64,000 nucleotides of DNA from Shewanella jiangmenensis (GTDB lineage: Bacteria; Pseudomonadota; Gammaproteobacteria; Enterobacterales; Shewanellaceae). A program made the position numbers and the translations under genes. The DNA is taken from the NCBI RefSeq assembly GCF_018596335.1, contig NZ_JAHEPS010000002.1, positions 186,001-250,000 on the forward strand. The letters run 5' to 3'. A model generated the notes under the pieces. The model searched no databases, was not told where the DNA came from, and saw nothing but the letters and a program-made list of their open reading frames with translations. Below, piece after piece: positions 55,129-63,994 of this stretch. Each line of letters begins with the position of its first letter. Position 1 is the first letter of the stretch.

Positions 55129-58100
55129 CTATTCGGAGTAAGTTTTATGACTTCCACGTAGCTGGTTATTATCAAAATAATACGCTCCACTAAATTCCTG
55201 TCGACCATAATGATGATTCGAAGTAAGGGAGCCTCCTATAACACCTTTCTCACCCAATAGTGTCCACACTATTTCGAGTCCATTTTCCTTTAACATTGAT
55301 AAAAATGGCTCTTTTTTTACAAGCAAATGTGTCTTTGACGCATGTATTGCTTCGGCTGAAAAACAAACTACGGTTCCATTTTGATCCGTAAAACTACCTT
55401 CTGTTTCACCATTTTTTAACCCCATCTTTTCGAAGATTAAATTACTGGGCTTAAGGAAGCTCAAGGTTTCAATTTTTGATTTATCGAACTCTTCTTCCCA
55501 TAAATAATTAATAGAAGTTATACTAACGTCAGCTATCTTAGCTCTGGATTCTGGGTCCGATACAGAGGTCCAATCTGAGTTACCATAATAGTCTGATTTA
55601 AAAAACTGGAATGCTTTTGACCAATAAAACTCTCTATCAAATAACTGGTATATATTACTGGCTTCAGGCATCCATCTACCCATGAAGTGTTGACTTAATG
55701 CCCAGTCTCTAAATTTTTCAAATCCTTCTAGTTTAACGATATAACTTCTGATATGGCACCAAACCTCTTTTCGTGGATGCCCCCAGTCAACATTGCCAAT
55801 AATTTTGGGCTCCTTCCATGATGGATAACTTTCTAATACCAACCATTCATCACCGTTGTTGTCTTTAACTTCAATCAAACCACATGGTTGAGTTAATGTA
55901 GTCGAGCTTTTAACCCATTCATCATAAGAGCAGGCCCAATCAAATACTTCATTATTGAGCCACCACATGTCTTGATTTCTTACCACCTTAGTTCCTGTCT
56001 CTTTGAGTAAAATCGTAGGATCTATATCTCTTACGTAAGGCTCCCATGGCCCTTGATATGGACTTTCCTTTCGCTCGTCACCATAGCCTTCAAAACGAAT
56101 GAAATTGTCGGCTAGTTTTGCCATGTATTCATAATATGCAATCCACTGATACTTCTTACCTATCCGTTCTTGAAATGAATCTCTTCGCCCACGACCGGTG
56201 CCTATTTCTCGGTCAAAATTACCATGTTTGTGAGGATCCCAACCTAAATCCATAACCCGATTTAATATAAAGCACTCTGCTATTCTAAGATCAAAATATT
56301 TATTAGTTTCTAGCAATTTATTATTGTGATCAAGATACGGCTCTATATCTTTTTCAAACTCAATTAATAGGTTGTCCGTTAATGACTTCTTAAAAAGCTC
56401 TTTGTTTGAGTTTATTTCATTCTGATCTTTTCTGCCTATTGCGCCACCTAGACTAATCGTAGTGTCACCAATTGTAATTTTTTTGGCTCTATCATCATAA
56501 ATAACAGGGTCTGTCGCATCATAAAGCTCTTTCTGGATATCAGATAATTTACTTTTAAAATTTTTAAAGGATTGCTCCCGGTCGATAAGGACTTCACCAA
56601 ACTTGCAACCAGACCAATCCGAGTTATGGTAATTTGTCCCAATAGTATATCGTGAGAAGTCACCACCTCCCATGATCGAACTCCAAAGTGTCCAGTAAGG
56701 TTCTTTGTCATAGAGGGATGCTAATTCCTCCTTTGACGGGATATCATCAGGCCAACTACTATTGTATGGAGGCTTAGTCTTCGTCAGTTCAACACCATCA
56801 AGCAACAGTCCAGAGTGAGTAGAATATTCTATGATCTCTCTCGCATAATCTCTAAGTAAGATATTTGGATACACATATTCAGTACAAAATATCTTCTTAT
56901 AAACAGTTTCGGATAAATGTTTTAATGTCTGAATATTACTAGTTCTTAATGCACATCCTACTGCAACAGCAAATATTCTTTCCCAAACATACGGGTCGTT
57001 CACCCCATCAAATTTGTCAATAATATTTATCAAAACAGATATTCTATTTTCGAGTAAACTCACTAAAGCCTTGGTAGAACAATCGCGAAGCTCTCTGTTA
57101 CTCGAAGATAAAAACCAACATAAACTAGTTGCCACCAACTCTATCGATTCGTTTGAAATGTAGCTTTTATCTGTTCTAGCCCACGCCCAATCTATTAGGT
57201 GCCTAAATGCGGAGTCTTCACTATATTTATATTTAAGTTGTGTAGTCCAAAATGCATCTCGATCGGCTAAAGTATGTTGCATTAACCAAATATGTAAGAA
57301 ATTAGCATTAAAGGGGTGATCAACTAACCCTGAAATAGAGATAATTGTTTCTAGAAAACGATCAAAGCTATAGTCATACCCAAACACTTGCTTGTCGATG
57401 AAAGGTTTGATTTTTTCGAAATTAATAGCATTAATATCACGCCACACCAAGCTTTCAATAAATGCTTCTAGTAAATTATGATTATCACTAAACTCCGGTA
57501 ATAATTCATAAAGCTCTTTCCCAAATTTTTCTGGTAATTGAATTGAAAGTGCCTCTACTATCCCCGAGTGTCTGTAAAAGTCATACTCATCTTTAAAATA
57601 TTTCTTAAGTCGACCATCAGTTTTAAATTCATTTTCGATATTTTCAATATCTTCTAATAATAACTTAACTGTTAAATGGTCATCAAACCTTTCAAAGGCC
57701 ACATACACCACTTCCTCGGTAGAGTTATCATCTTTTCTCACTATACCTTTTGTCAGTAATCCTTCGTCAATTAAAGCGCTTAGAAAGTTTTTATCAGTAA
57801 CATAATCACAAACAACAGATTGAACCGCCGAATGAGCATCTTTAAGTGAAATATTACTACTACCGATACTCAGTTTAACTTTTATTATTTCGTTAAGGGC
57901 GTCTCTTACAAGGGGGAAGCTGGGGTCAAATGCGTATTTTTTTGGTGATGCTAATGACTTATTTACACCTTCCACTAAAAAATTCAGAATGTTTGAAATA
58001 CCATTAAATCCAACAGGAACTTTAGTTAAGCCGTTTTTCGTGATTCCCTCGCATAACAGTTTGAGGAATAAAGGGTTTTTATACTCTGGATTAAGATTTG

Positions 58101-59610
58101 GTGACGAAGGTCTCTCTATGTTGTAATAGTTATAAAATAAATTTACTGCTTCCAATTCGACATTTTGAAATCCAATGTGCTCATGAATTTCAAAATTATT
58201 TCGTTCCAAGTTATTATCCGAAATTGTCACACTTTTATATGTTGTTCTGATTGACATAGCTAGACCAAGCCATTCAAACTGCTTGATTTCATCTACAAAA
58301 CTGTTAATGTTATCATTCCAGAATTTATTGCCATTTCCTTCATTAATAGCATCAATAAAGATTAAGGCTTTTTTTCCCATCTTTTGACCAAGTAAATTCA
58401 GCTTCTCCAGGAACTCACGTGAAGTAACTTTAATCTGTAACCTCTTAAAGATTTGTGACCAAGGTGATTCATCTAAAGTAAGTTGTTGCCCTAGTATAAA
58501 TAGAGAAGGATAATCCAAAGAAATTCGTGCTTTAATCACGTCAGCAAGTAAATGAGACTTACCTATTCCAGCTCTTCCTTCGAGAAGTAAGAAGGGATTG
58601 TTCGCTAGCTTGACTGTTATTGAGTTTATGAACGAAAGTAAATCGATGCACGCATAATCAAGATCGCGGAGTTCTCTAAAAGTTAGCGAATACTTATCGC
58701 TGTAGTTATTAGCTTTTCCTTCTTTTTTGGCCTCTTCCCGTAAATCCCACAGTACTGATTCTGCCTCATTAATAGCTTCCTGACATCGAGAAATATTATC
58801 TATATATTTATCGGTTGGAACTTCACTCAATCTAGATATATCGACTTCTTGATATAATTTAGAAATGTTTTTTAACGATTGAGCTATATTAGATAATGGC
58901 GTTGCAATTTCATCACGTTGACTAAGCTTATTTCCTATTATCAGAAAACTGTCGATATGCGAGTAGAAAACATCAGAGAATTCTTGCGTCCTCCCAAGGC
59001 CATCAAACACTTTTGAAATATCAAGTTTTACGTTGAGCTCAGGTGTATATCGCCCACCTAAATCCGCAATTGCTAGTGCATTTTTTTCATTTAACCAATC
59101 ATTGCTCAAGTGAAATGTTAACTTGTCATCTAATGATTTCAGCATGAGCTTTATCTGTAATATTTCATCACTGATATCAAAAATCTTTTCTTTATAAGTT
59201 TCTTCAAAGTGAAGCTTTTTCAACTTTTCACATTTGTTTATCTTAAGCGTTAAAATCGAATAAAAAAGTTCAAGTTGCTGATGTGTTGGAGGCAATACAT
59301 TTTGGTAGTCATTAAACTTATTAACTAATTCCGATTTTTCTGGTAAATCTCGAAATAAGATATATTTATTCAGAGCATCAAATAGTGGGCGAGATTGATA
59401 GAACGGAACCTTTTCAGAATCTATCGGATATTTAGCTTCAAATTCTGACGCGGCTTCCTCAATAAGTTGATAGAGTCTGTCTACATAACTTTTCTTTTGA
59501 AATAATAGCTTTCTAAGCCAACCATATCCTTCTTGTGTTATGAATTGGTCTACGAATTTCGTAGCTACGTAATAAGCTACTCCACCAACGGCTATTGAGA
59601 CAGGTTCCAT
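55129..59610 (-). CDS. large STAND/NACHT-like P-loop ATPase, candidate anti-phage (Avs-like) protein
   Basis: The 1493-residue protein has a P-loop GRAGIGKS at 345-352, Walker B ALIFIDAINEG at 415-425, and a sensor-like arginine in AMSIRTTY near 455. This P-loop, hydrophobic-stretch-DA(I/L)NEG pattern is typical of STAND ATPases such as Avs and NLR-like bacterial defence proteins. The first 340 residues contain no recognised effector: a short hydrophobic start (MEPVSIAVGGVAYYVATKFV), helical regions and a GGRYTPELNVKLDI segment. The C-terminal 900 residues are unassigned, with helical repeat-like stretches (500-900) and an aromatic-rich part with GPWEPYVRDIDPT near 1190. The start has AGGAATG upstream. 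Codon use is clearly AT-rich against its neighbours, so acquisition by transfer is likely. Biological role is inferred. Confidence 0.8.
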   Translation of the reverse strand: MEPVSIAVGGVAYYVATKFVDQFITQEGYGWLRKLLFQKKSYVDRLYQLIEEAASEFEAKYPIDSEKVPFYQSRPLFDALNKYILFRDLPEKSELVNKFNDYQNVLPPTHQQLELFYSILTLKINKCEKLKKLHFEETYKEKIFDISDEILQIKLMLKSLDDKLTFHLSNDWLNEKNALAIADLGGRYTPELNVKLDISKVFDGLGRTQEFSDVFYSHIDSFLIIGNKLSQRDEIATPLSNIAQSLKNISKLYQEVDISRLSEVPTDKYIDNISRCQEAINEAESVLWDLREEAKKEGKANNYSDKYSLTFRELRDLDYACIDLLSFINSITVKLANNPFLLLEGRAGIGKSHLLADVIKARISLDYPSLFILGQQLTLDESPWSQIFKRLQIKVTSREFLEKLNLLGQKMGKKALIFIDAINEGNGNKFWNDNINSFVDEIKQFEWLGLAMSIRTTYKSVTISDNNLERNNFEIHEHIGFQNVELEAVNLFYNYYNIERPSSPNLNPEYKNPLFLKLLCEGITKNGLTKVPVGFNGISNILNFLVEGVNKSLASPKKYAFDPSFPLVRDALNEIIKVKLSIGSSNISLKDAHSAVQSVVCDYVTDKNFLSALIDEGLLTKGIVRKDDNSTEEVVYVAFERFDDHLTVKLLLEDIENIENEFKTDGRLKKYFKDEYDFYRHSGIVEALSIQLPEKFGKELYELLPEFSDNHNLLEAFIESLVWRDINAINFEKIKPFIDKQVFGYDYSFDRFLETIISISGLVDHPFNANFLHIWLMQHTLADRDAFWTTQLKYKYSEDSAFRHLIDWAWARTDKSYISNESIELVATSLCWFLSSSNRELRDCSTKALVSLLENRISVLINIIDKFDGVNDPYVWERIFAVAVGCALRTSNIQTLKHLSETVYKKIFCTEYVYPNILLRDYAREIIEYSTHSGLLLDGVELTKTKPPYNSSWPDDIPSKEELASLYDKEPYWTLWSSIMGGGDFSRYTIGTNYHNSDWSGCKFGEVLIDREQSFKNFKSKLSDIQKELYDATDPVIYDDRAKKITIGDTTISLGGAIGRKDQNEINSNKELFKKSLTDNLLIEFEKDIEPYLDHNNKLLETNKYFDLRIAECFILNRVMDLGWDPHKHGNFDREIGTGRGRRDSFQERIGKKYQWIAYYEYMAKLADNFIRFEGYGDERKESPYQGPWEPYVRDIDPTILLKETGTKVVRNQDMWWLNNEVFDWACSYDEWVKSSTTLTQPCGLIEVKDNNGDEWLVLESYPSWKEPKIIGNVDWGHPRKEVWCHIRSYIVKLEGFEKFRDWALSQHFMGRWMPEASNIYQLFDREFYWSKAFQFFKSDYYGNSDWTSVSDPESRAKIADVSITSINYLWEEEFDKSKIETLSFLKPSNLIFEKMGLKNGETEGSFTDQNGTVVCFSAEAIHASKTHLLVKKEPFLSMLKENGLEIVWTLLGEKGVIGGSLTSNHHYGRQEFSGAYYFDNNQLRGSHKTYSE

Positions 59611-60285
59611 TTTTCATTCCTACCATTTTATTATCTTAATTCGAGCGTGAGGACTCCCATAAGAAGGGATGTGCCAAAGTAAAGAAGAGTGCGAACACCC
59701 TTAGCGCAGCTTGGAGTCTGGTTCCACTACTATCACTTCCAAAAGAGATGGTTTCCGCACTGGTTCTCGCTACCAGACAGCACACCAAACTTCATAAAAA
59801 ATCATTTTTAAAACAACATCAAAGCTAACAGTTTGGCGGTGGCTAAACCTTGGTTGAGGTCAAAAAACACGCCAAAGCCGAGCGTGGTGGATTGGAGGGG
59901 CGTGATAGCATTCGATGGCAGAAGAGCGAGGAGGGTAACTGAAAGCCTTCCTTGCTGCTTGGAGCCGAATAGCCAGGCGCTAACGGCGCTGCGCATCTTC
60001 CCTGATCCACACTGTTGTTGTGATAACTGTTTATTAATTGCCTGGCTCTTAGTGAAGAGCCTTGATTGCGACCTTCGCTTTTGGCTGCAAAGCGGCCTGC
60101 AAAGCCTGTGGCTTATCTGAACCGCAATTGATTCAGTAAAAGCTTAATCTTGGCCTAATAATCATACGCTTATCGGCCAAAAGTATGCCAATCAAACAGA
60201 CGCCCCAGACTACCGTATGGTGTTTTAACAGGCAAGTGTTGGCTGCGGTAAATCACCAAGCAGATAAGGGGCTGGTGCTTGCTCC

Positions 60286-60335
60286 TGTCTTTGTTTCTTT
60301 CTTTCTTTCTTTCTTCCTTCCTTTCTTCCTTCCTT
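60286..60335. repeat. polypyrimidine TTTC/TTCC microsatellite
   Basis: About 48 bp of nearly pure C and T with five consecutive TTTC-type tetramers, then TTCC tetramers. Slippage-prone and outside any supported gene. Confidence 0.85.
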
Positions 60336-60380
60336 GAGAGAGGGGAGCTCTGCAAGCGGCTGCTATCGACTTTCGGGCCG

Positions 60381-60413
60381 TAAAAAGAAAACCCCGGACT
60401 GTGCCGGGGTTTT
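60381..60413 (-). terminator. terminator of the Tim44-domain gene
   Basis: The stem AAAACCCCGG / CCGGGGTTTT with a 6-base loop is followed on the minus strand by TTTCTTTTTA. Confidence 0.93.
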
Positions 60414-60434
60414 GCTGGGTGTCACTGCGCGCTG

Positions 60435-61322
60435 TTATTGCTGGATGCCCACAATCAGCCAGGGTGCGTTGGCCTGAGTCAGGTTACGCTCCAAATGCCA
60501 GACTTCCTTGATGTCTTCTTCTACCCCTTCAACGGCATCGCGGTAGCGGCCGCTGAATTTTACGCTCACTTCGGCAAGCGCGTTGTTGTAGGTGGCGCGC
60601 ACCAGTTCGGCGTCGAGGTACATTACTTCGGTGTGCTGCTGGCCATCGAGTTCACGGCGCTGCTGGCTGAGTTCGTTAAAGAGCTCAATCGACACGTATT
60701 CCTGAATTTTGTTCAGATCGCCCTCATTCCAGGCCTGTTGCAGGGTTTTGTAGTGGCCGCGGGCGCCTTCCAAAAAGGCGGCTAAGTCGAAACCCGGTGG
60801 CAAGTGAAATGGCACTGTGCTCTGGGGCTGGGCAAAACCGCTGTTGCCGCTATGGCCACCAAAGGCGGCAGGCTCAGACTGCTGGCGATAAAGGTCCTGG
60901 CCAGGCGTGGGGCTGGCTTGCCCTACACCTGAATAGGCTGGTCTTGGCTGCGCCTGTGCTTTGGAGGCCATCAGCATGCGGATGACTTTAAACAGCACGA
61001 AGGCGAGCAAGGCGATGATCACTATGTCCATAATCTGGATGTTTTCAAAACCTTCGCCCATAAAGAGTGCCGCCAGTAATCCACCCGCCAGCAGGCCGCC
61101 GAGCATACCGCCCATCATGCCTTTTTTAGCCGCAGGTGCTGCCGTGGCAGGCGCAGCAGTGGTGTTGGGGGCAGCGGTATTGGTGGCCGCAGGCTGCGAC
61201 TGTGCCGTTTCCTGAGTCTTACCGGCAGATTTATTGCTGCCGAATTTCTTTGCTTCCACCACGGGGCTGGTTGCCAGGCTGACGGCAAAAAACATCGCCA
61301 ACATAATGAATAACTTTTTCAT
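60435..61322 (-). CDS. Tim44-domain membrane protein
   Basis: The 295-residue protein has a signal peptide (to PVVEA) and a low-complexity Ala/Thr/Pro/Gln linker (about 35-67). A glycine-rich membrane hairpin follows (GMMGGMLGGLLAGGLLAALFMG; second helix IMDIVIIALLAFVLFKVIRML). The C-terminal Tim44-like domain (about 170-295) carries FLEGARGHYKTLQQAWNEGD and the closing EVWHLERNLTQANAPWLIVGI. In bacteria this family is of unknown function; the domain resembles the mitochondrial import motor component. The gene is followed by its own terminator. Confidence 0.88.
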   Translation of the reverse strand: MKKLFIMLAMFFAVSLATSPVVEAKKFGSNKSAGKTQETAQSQPAATNTAAPNTTAAPATAAPAAKKGMMGGMLGGLLAGGLLAALFMGEGFENIQIMDIVIIALLAFVLFKVIRMLMASKAQAQPRPAYSGVGQASPTPGQDLYRQQSEPAAFGGHSGNSGFAQPQSTVPFHLPPGFDLAAFLEGARGHYKTLQQAWNEGDLNKIQEYVSIELFNELSQQRRELDGQQHTEVMYLDAELVRATYNNALAEVSVKFSGRYRDAVEGVEEDIKEVWHLERNLTQANAPWLIVGIQQ

Positions 61323-62092
61323 TTATTCCATCTCTATTTTGAACACCGAATGACAGGCATCATAGCGTCATGTTAGTTCATGTCAATGGTGAAAAAAGTC
61401 GCAATAATAACAAAGCACTGAATATTAAAAATCCCGCAGTTTAATTTAAGGTTGGCTTAAGATTTGGGTGTTCAAACCCCTTAGGTAAAGTGCCTGAGTG
61501 AGTCGTGCTGCGTCTTTTTAAGCTACCAGTGTTGCAGGTGGTTAAGGTGTGATTTTTAGAATAAATATGCTTAAAAAGCAATAATATCAGTGTGATATCG
61601 ATTTAGCTTCGTGACTTTTATTAAGTTGCTATTAATGGTGGTTTTGGGTTGTTGTATTTTTAATGAGTAAGATGGCAGTGGCTCGTCACGCTCTTTATTG
61701 CGTATTGAACTTTTATCTTGCTATTAAGGTATTGTGTATTCAGTTGGTTTAATTTTAGTCAGTATTTTTAGTCAGCATTGTGATTATAAAACGTCTTGCC
61801 TGGATTATTAAATTAACCGGAAGGAATGCCTGGAATATTAGCCAGAAAAACATAAATACGCGCCTCGATAATGCTGCGATACCAGCGAAATCGAGAGTTT
61901 TTTGGCGAGCCACAGACGTAGGGCTGGCTGCTTCGTTTGTGTTGAGGCCGGTGGAGTAGGGAAGGTGTACTTGTCCGGTGCGCGCCATCAGTTTCTAGCT
62001 GTGCTAAAGTGCACAGAGTCTCGCCGCTGACAGCCGAATGCTGAAAGCCTACTCGTCTTTAATATGAATCGGCCTGTTATAAGAATCATCCT
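61323..62092. other. 770-bp gap, AT-rich, with an ORF-like remnant
   Basis: The part from 61323 to 61780 is AT-rich with no coding frame; it likely holds the promoter of the Tim44 gene. At 61755-61988 a minus-strand open frame of 77 codons ends with a hydrophobic stretch. It has no clear binding site and looks like a repeated or eroded sequence. Confidence 0.45.
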
Positions 62093-62566
62093 TTGAAAAA
62101 AATCGCCCTGTTTGTCGATGTACAAAACATCTATTACACCTGCCGTGAGGCGTATCAGCGCCAGTTTAACTATCGCAAACTCTGGCAGCAGCTCTGTGCC
62201 GAGGGGGAGATTGTCAGCGCCTTTGCCTACGCCATTCATCGGGGTGACGATGGCCAGTTAAAGTTTCAGGACGCCATGAGGCATATAGGGTTTGAGCTTA
62301 AGCTTAAACCCTTTATTCAGCGCAGCGATGGCTCGGCCAAGGGCGATTGGGATGTGGGCATCACCATAGATGTGCTGGAGACAGCGCCCGAGGTGGATTG
62401 CGTGATACTGCTGTCCGGCGATGGCGATTTTGCGCTATTGCTGTCAAAGATAAGGCAAAAATACGGCGTTGAAGCCGAGGTGTATGGCGTGCCTGCGCTG
62501 ACTGCAAAATCCCTGATGGAGGCGGCAAGCCGCTTTCATCCGATAGATGAGTCCTTGCTGCTCTGA
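62093..62566 (+). CDS. NYN-domain (LabA/DUF88-like) putative ribonuclease
   Basis: The 157-residue protein is a single NYN domain of the PIN-like nuclease superfamily. It opens with KKIALFVDVQNIYYTCRE (first metal-binding Asp), has KGDWDVGITIDVLE in the middle and VILLSGDGDFALLLSKIRQ for the second acidic cluster. All expected acidic residues appear present, so it is probably active on RNA. The start is a TTG at 62093, as no better start aligns with the conserved N-terminus; the binding site is weak. Confidence 0.88.
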   Translation: MKKIALFVDVQNIYYTCREAYQRQFNYRKLWQQLCAEGEIVSAFAYAIHRGDDGQLKFQDAMRHIGFELKLKPFIQRSDGSAKGDWDVGITIDVLETAPEVDCVILLSGDGDFALLLSKIRQKYGVEAEVYGVPALTAKSLMEAASRFHPIDESLLL

Positions 62567-62659
62567 GGTGGGCAATGCTGTTCTTGCAAAACGGCTCTGG
62601 CTAAGGTTTTGGGGCAAAGCTGCGCTGGCGTTTTGGTACTCTTTCACTGGATGCTTTCA

Positions 62660-62800
62660 CAGGGCGCTTTCACAGTGCGCTTTGGCAGTGAGCTTTCACA
62701 GTGCGCTTTCACAGTGCGCTTTTACAGTGCGCTTTTACAGTGAGCTTTGGCAGTGAGCTTTGGCAGTGAGCTTTGGCAGTGAGCTTTGGCAGTGAGCTGG
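62660..62800. repeat. 13-bp tandem array, 11 units
   Basis: Ten complete units and a partial last follow the pattern CAGTGNGCTTTNN without interruption. Variants are grouped: GCGCTTTCA-type on the left, GCGCTTTTA in the middle and GAGCTTTGG on the right, so the array expanded locally. It lies between the NYN gene (stop at 62566) and the binding-protein gene (start 62854). Confidence 0.95.
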
Positions 62801-62853
62801 GCGCAGGGACTATACTGGTTGCAGGTCTGTAATTACACTTGGGGGCAGGGCAG

Positions 62854-63765
62854 ATGTGCCGTGTCATCGCCATTTTTCTGTTAAGTTTGCTGCTGTTAGC
62901 TGCTCCTGCCGGCGCCGCTTTTTCTGGCACTGCTATGTCTAACACTGAGGCTAATGCCGCTCCAGCTACGCTTGCTTATGCAGCGCCAGTTACGCTGGCT
63001 TATGCTGCGCCAGCTACGCTGGCTAAGGCCGCCGCGCCTGTGCTGACTTTTTGCGTCGAAGCGACTGAGTTTCCACCCTATAACTATTTTGTCCGTAAAG
63101 AAGGCGCGCGAACCGGCGAGCTTGCCGGTTACGACATCGACCTGCTTGAGCAGGTGTTTGGTAAGACAGGTGTCGGCCACAAAGTCATCGCCCTGCCGTG
63201 GCGGCGCTGCCTGAAAGAAGTGCAGGAAGGGCTTATCGATGGCGCCATGAGCGCGTCGCTTAATGACGAGCGCCGGCGGCTGTATCTCCCGTCCGACGCC
63301 TATTATTACCTGACACCAAGTTACTTCTACCTCACGGCCGATGTTCCTAAGCCGCCTGATATCAAGTCAGTTTATGACCTCGCCCAGCATGGCCCTGTGT
63401 GCGGTATCAAGGGCTTTAACTACGTGAATTTTGGTTGGCTTGATGCGGATAAGCTAAATAAAATCAACGAACTGTCATTGCTGCCGTCGATGCTTAAGCT
63501 TAAGCGCTGCCGCTTTTTTCTGGAGCGGATGGAGACCCTGACCGGCACCTTATTGCTGAATCAAAGTAATGCCCTGGTGCGGGAGCTCAGCGCCCAGCCT
63601 GTGCCCGGCATTGCGCCCGAACCCTTCCATATGCTGATTTCACCCAAATCCCCCCATGCAGCGCTTATCCGCGAGCGGTTTAACCAAAAGGTCGAAACCA
63701 TGCGCGCAAACGGCGAACTCGATGCCCTGCTTCGCCATCACCTCAAGCGCTTACAGCAGGAATAA
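62854..63765 (+). CDS. periplasmic solute-binding protein (SBP_bac_3 type)
   Basis: The 303-residue precursor has a signal peptide (CRVIAIFLLSLLLLAAPAGA) and, right after it, a repeated segment of about 8-residue units (APATLAYA, APVTLAYA, APATLAKA) encoded by near-identical 24-bp DNA repeats. The rest is a bacterial extracellular solute-binding family 3 domain (FCVEATEFPPYNYF; ELAGYDIDLLEQVF; LPWRRCLKEVQEGLIDGAMSAS). No membrane component is nearby. Orphans of this kind often act as sensors or chemotaxis partners. The start at 62854 follows GGGCAG; a TTG at 62839 is an alternative. Confidence 0.83.
   Translation: MCRVIAIFLLSLLLLAAPAGAAFSGTAMSNTEANAAPATLAYAAPVTLAYAAPATLAKAAAPVLTFCVEATEFPPYNYFVRKEGARTGELAGYDIDLLEQVFGKTGVGHKVIALPWRRCLKEVQEGLIDGAMSASLNDERRRLYLPSDAYYYLTPSYFYLTADVPKPPDIKSVYDLAQHGPVCGIKGFNYVNFGWLDADKLNKINELSLLPSMLKLKRCRFFLERMETLTGTLLLNQSNALVRELSAQPVPGIAPEPFHMLISPKSPHAALIRERFNQKVETMRANGELDALLRHHLKRLQQE
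62954..63025 (+). repeat. three 24-bp in-frame repeats in the binding-protein gene
   Basis: The three 24-bp copies encode the AP(A/V)TLA(Y/K)A units just after the signal peptide. Being a multiple of three, copy-number change would not shift the frame. Confidence 0.75.
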
Positions 63766-63994
63766 GCGACCTGCCCCCAGTCGAAATGACCGCTTTGACG
63801 CTAAAACCGCATGAGCGTTTTGCCTGCACTACTGGTCGCACGGGCTCTACGGTGTCGTTTATTTGCACTCGCTGCTGCAATCTCTTTACCATCAGCTTGG
63901 GGCTTGTGTTACTGGGTCTGCTTGACCAAATAAAGTATGATGCGGCCTCAAAATCAGAATTAAGCATCATAGATAGCGCAGGGACGTTGTTGAT

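Larger units (their letters stand above)
59611..60434. other. 824-bp non-coding right flank of the ATPase gene
   Basis: The promoter of the ATPase gene should lie in the AT-rich first part (59611-59650). From about 59650 composition returns to that of the chromosome. Open frames of 60-95 codons occur on both strands near 59808-60120 but have no binding sites or recognisable folds. A polypyrimidine tract lies at 60286-60335. Confidence 0.5.

Noticed and set aside
54765..55193. Plus-strand frame of 142 codons across the end of the ATPase gene
   Set aside because: It overlaps the AT-rich gene on the other strand, has no binding site and runs through inverted repeats.
55129..59610. Helicase, restriction enzyme or transposition ATPase (TniB/IstB-like) as identity of the large ATPase
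   Set aside because: No DEAD/DEAH helicase motif series, no nuclease or methylase motif, and far longer than transposition ATPases; no transposase gene is adjacent.
59833..60120. Open frame of 95 codons on the plus strand, with a 62-codon frame opposite (59808-59996)
   Set aside because: No ribosome-binding site, unusual Cys/Arg-rich composition and no family resemblance. Overlapping frames on both strands suggest chance.
60170..60355. Minus-strand frame with Lys/Glu/Arg repeats
   Set aside because: The repeats are a translation of the polypyrimidine tract; no start signal.
62709..62945. Minus-strand frame with Ser-Ser-Leu-Pro-Lys-Leu-Thr repeats
   Set aside because: Translation of the 13-bp array; it overlaps the binding-protein gene start.
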